Assembly: GCA_037138855.1 (NCBI GenBank)
Contig: JBAXHO010000094.1
Coordinates: 1-5,415, forward strand
DNA: 5,415 nucleotides
Direction of reading: 5' to 3'
DNA from: JBAXHO01 sp037138855
Lineage (GTDB): Bacteria; Patescibacteriota; Dojkabacteria; B142; OLB20
Below the pieces are notes generated by a model. It saw only the letters and a list, made by a program, of their open reading frames with translations, was not told the DNA's origin and ran no database searches. The translations under genes and the position numbers were made by a program. The first letter of the stretch is position 1, and every line of letters begins with the position of its first letter. This document shows, piece by piece, positions 5,348 through 5,415 of this stretch.

Positions 5348-5415
5348 ATGATACTATCCGAAAGTTGAATTAATATGGCTTTTGATACTATAAATTTTCG
5401 GTGAGCTGGTACATA

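Noticed and set aside
5290..5415. Minus-strand open frame of 41 codons entering from the window edge
   Set aside because: It could be the tail of an upstream gene, but the translation shows no family features, and short tails in the other two frames are equally possible, so it cannot be called.

Overview
The window is an AT-rich bacterial segment in which every supported gene lies on the minus strand, so transcription runs from high to low coordinates. TAA, TAG and TGA all appear as terminal stop codons and none needs recoding, so the standard bacterial code fits. Shine-Dalgarno sequences are poor or absent, genes overlap by a few bases, and the clearest promoter is a sigma70-type extended -10. 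This would suit a member of the Candidate Phyla Radiation (Patescibacteria) or another AT-rich lineage, but no gene here fixes the taxonomy; that assignment is a weak inference.

Region 1 (about 5268 down to 1972) is a four-gene surface-glycan cluster: galE (UDP-glucose/UDP-GlcNAc 4-epimerase), a GT4-type GT-B glycosyltransferase, a GtrA-like four-helix membrane protein and a DPM1-like GT2 polyprenyl-phosphate glycosyltransferase. The last three overlap by 8 and 11 bases. In the likely scheme GalE supplies a nucleotide sugar, the GT2 enzyme loads a sugar onto a lipid phosphate, GtrA helps move that lipid-linked sugar across the membrane, and the GT4 enzyme extends a glycan. The GT-C transferase that normally uses the flipped donor is not in the window. 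The 64-base gap between galE and the GT4 gene holds a GC-rich, near-perfect palindrome with an alternative pairing.

Region 2 (1971 to 1) looks like a separate accessory unit. It has visibly lower GC in the lines counted by hand, its own strong promoter next to an AT-rich dyad, a 468-residue DUF234-type ATPase carrying a C-terminal PD-(D/E)xK-like site, and then a short MNT-type nucleotidyltransferase gene that stops just where the family fold should continue. The 217-base gap between the last two genes holds a 9-base inverted repeat and a possible weak promoter, but no gene.

Upstream of galE (5269-5415) there is no identifiable gene. It contains an 8-base direct repeat exactly flanking a 15-base imperfect palindrome, plus a repeated GATACTAT word. 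I see no CRISPR array, rRNA, tRNA or intact insertion sequence. No whole new system is demonstrated; the best leads are the ATPase-nuclease/MNT pair and the non-coding structures.
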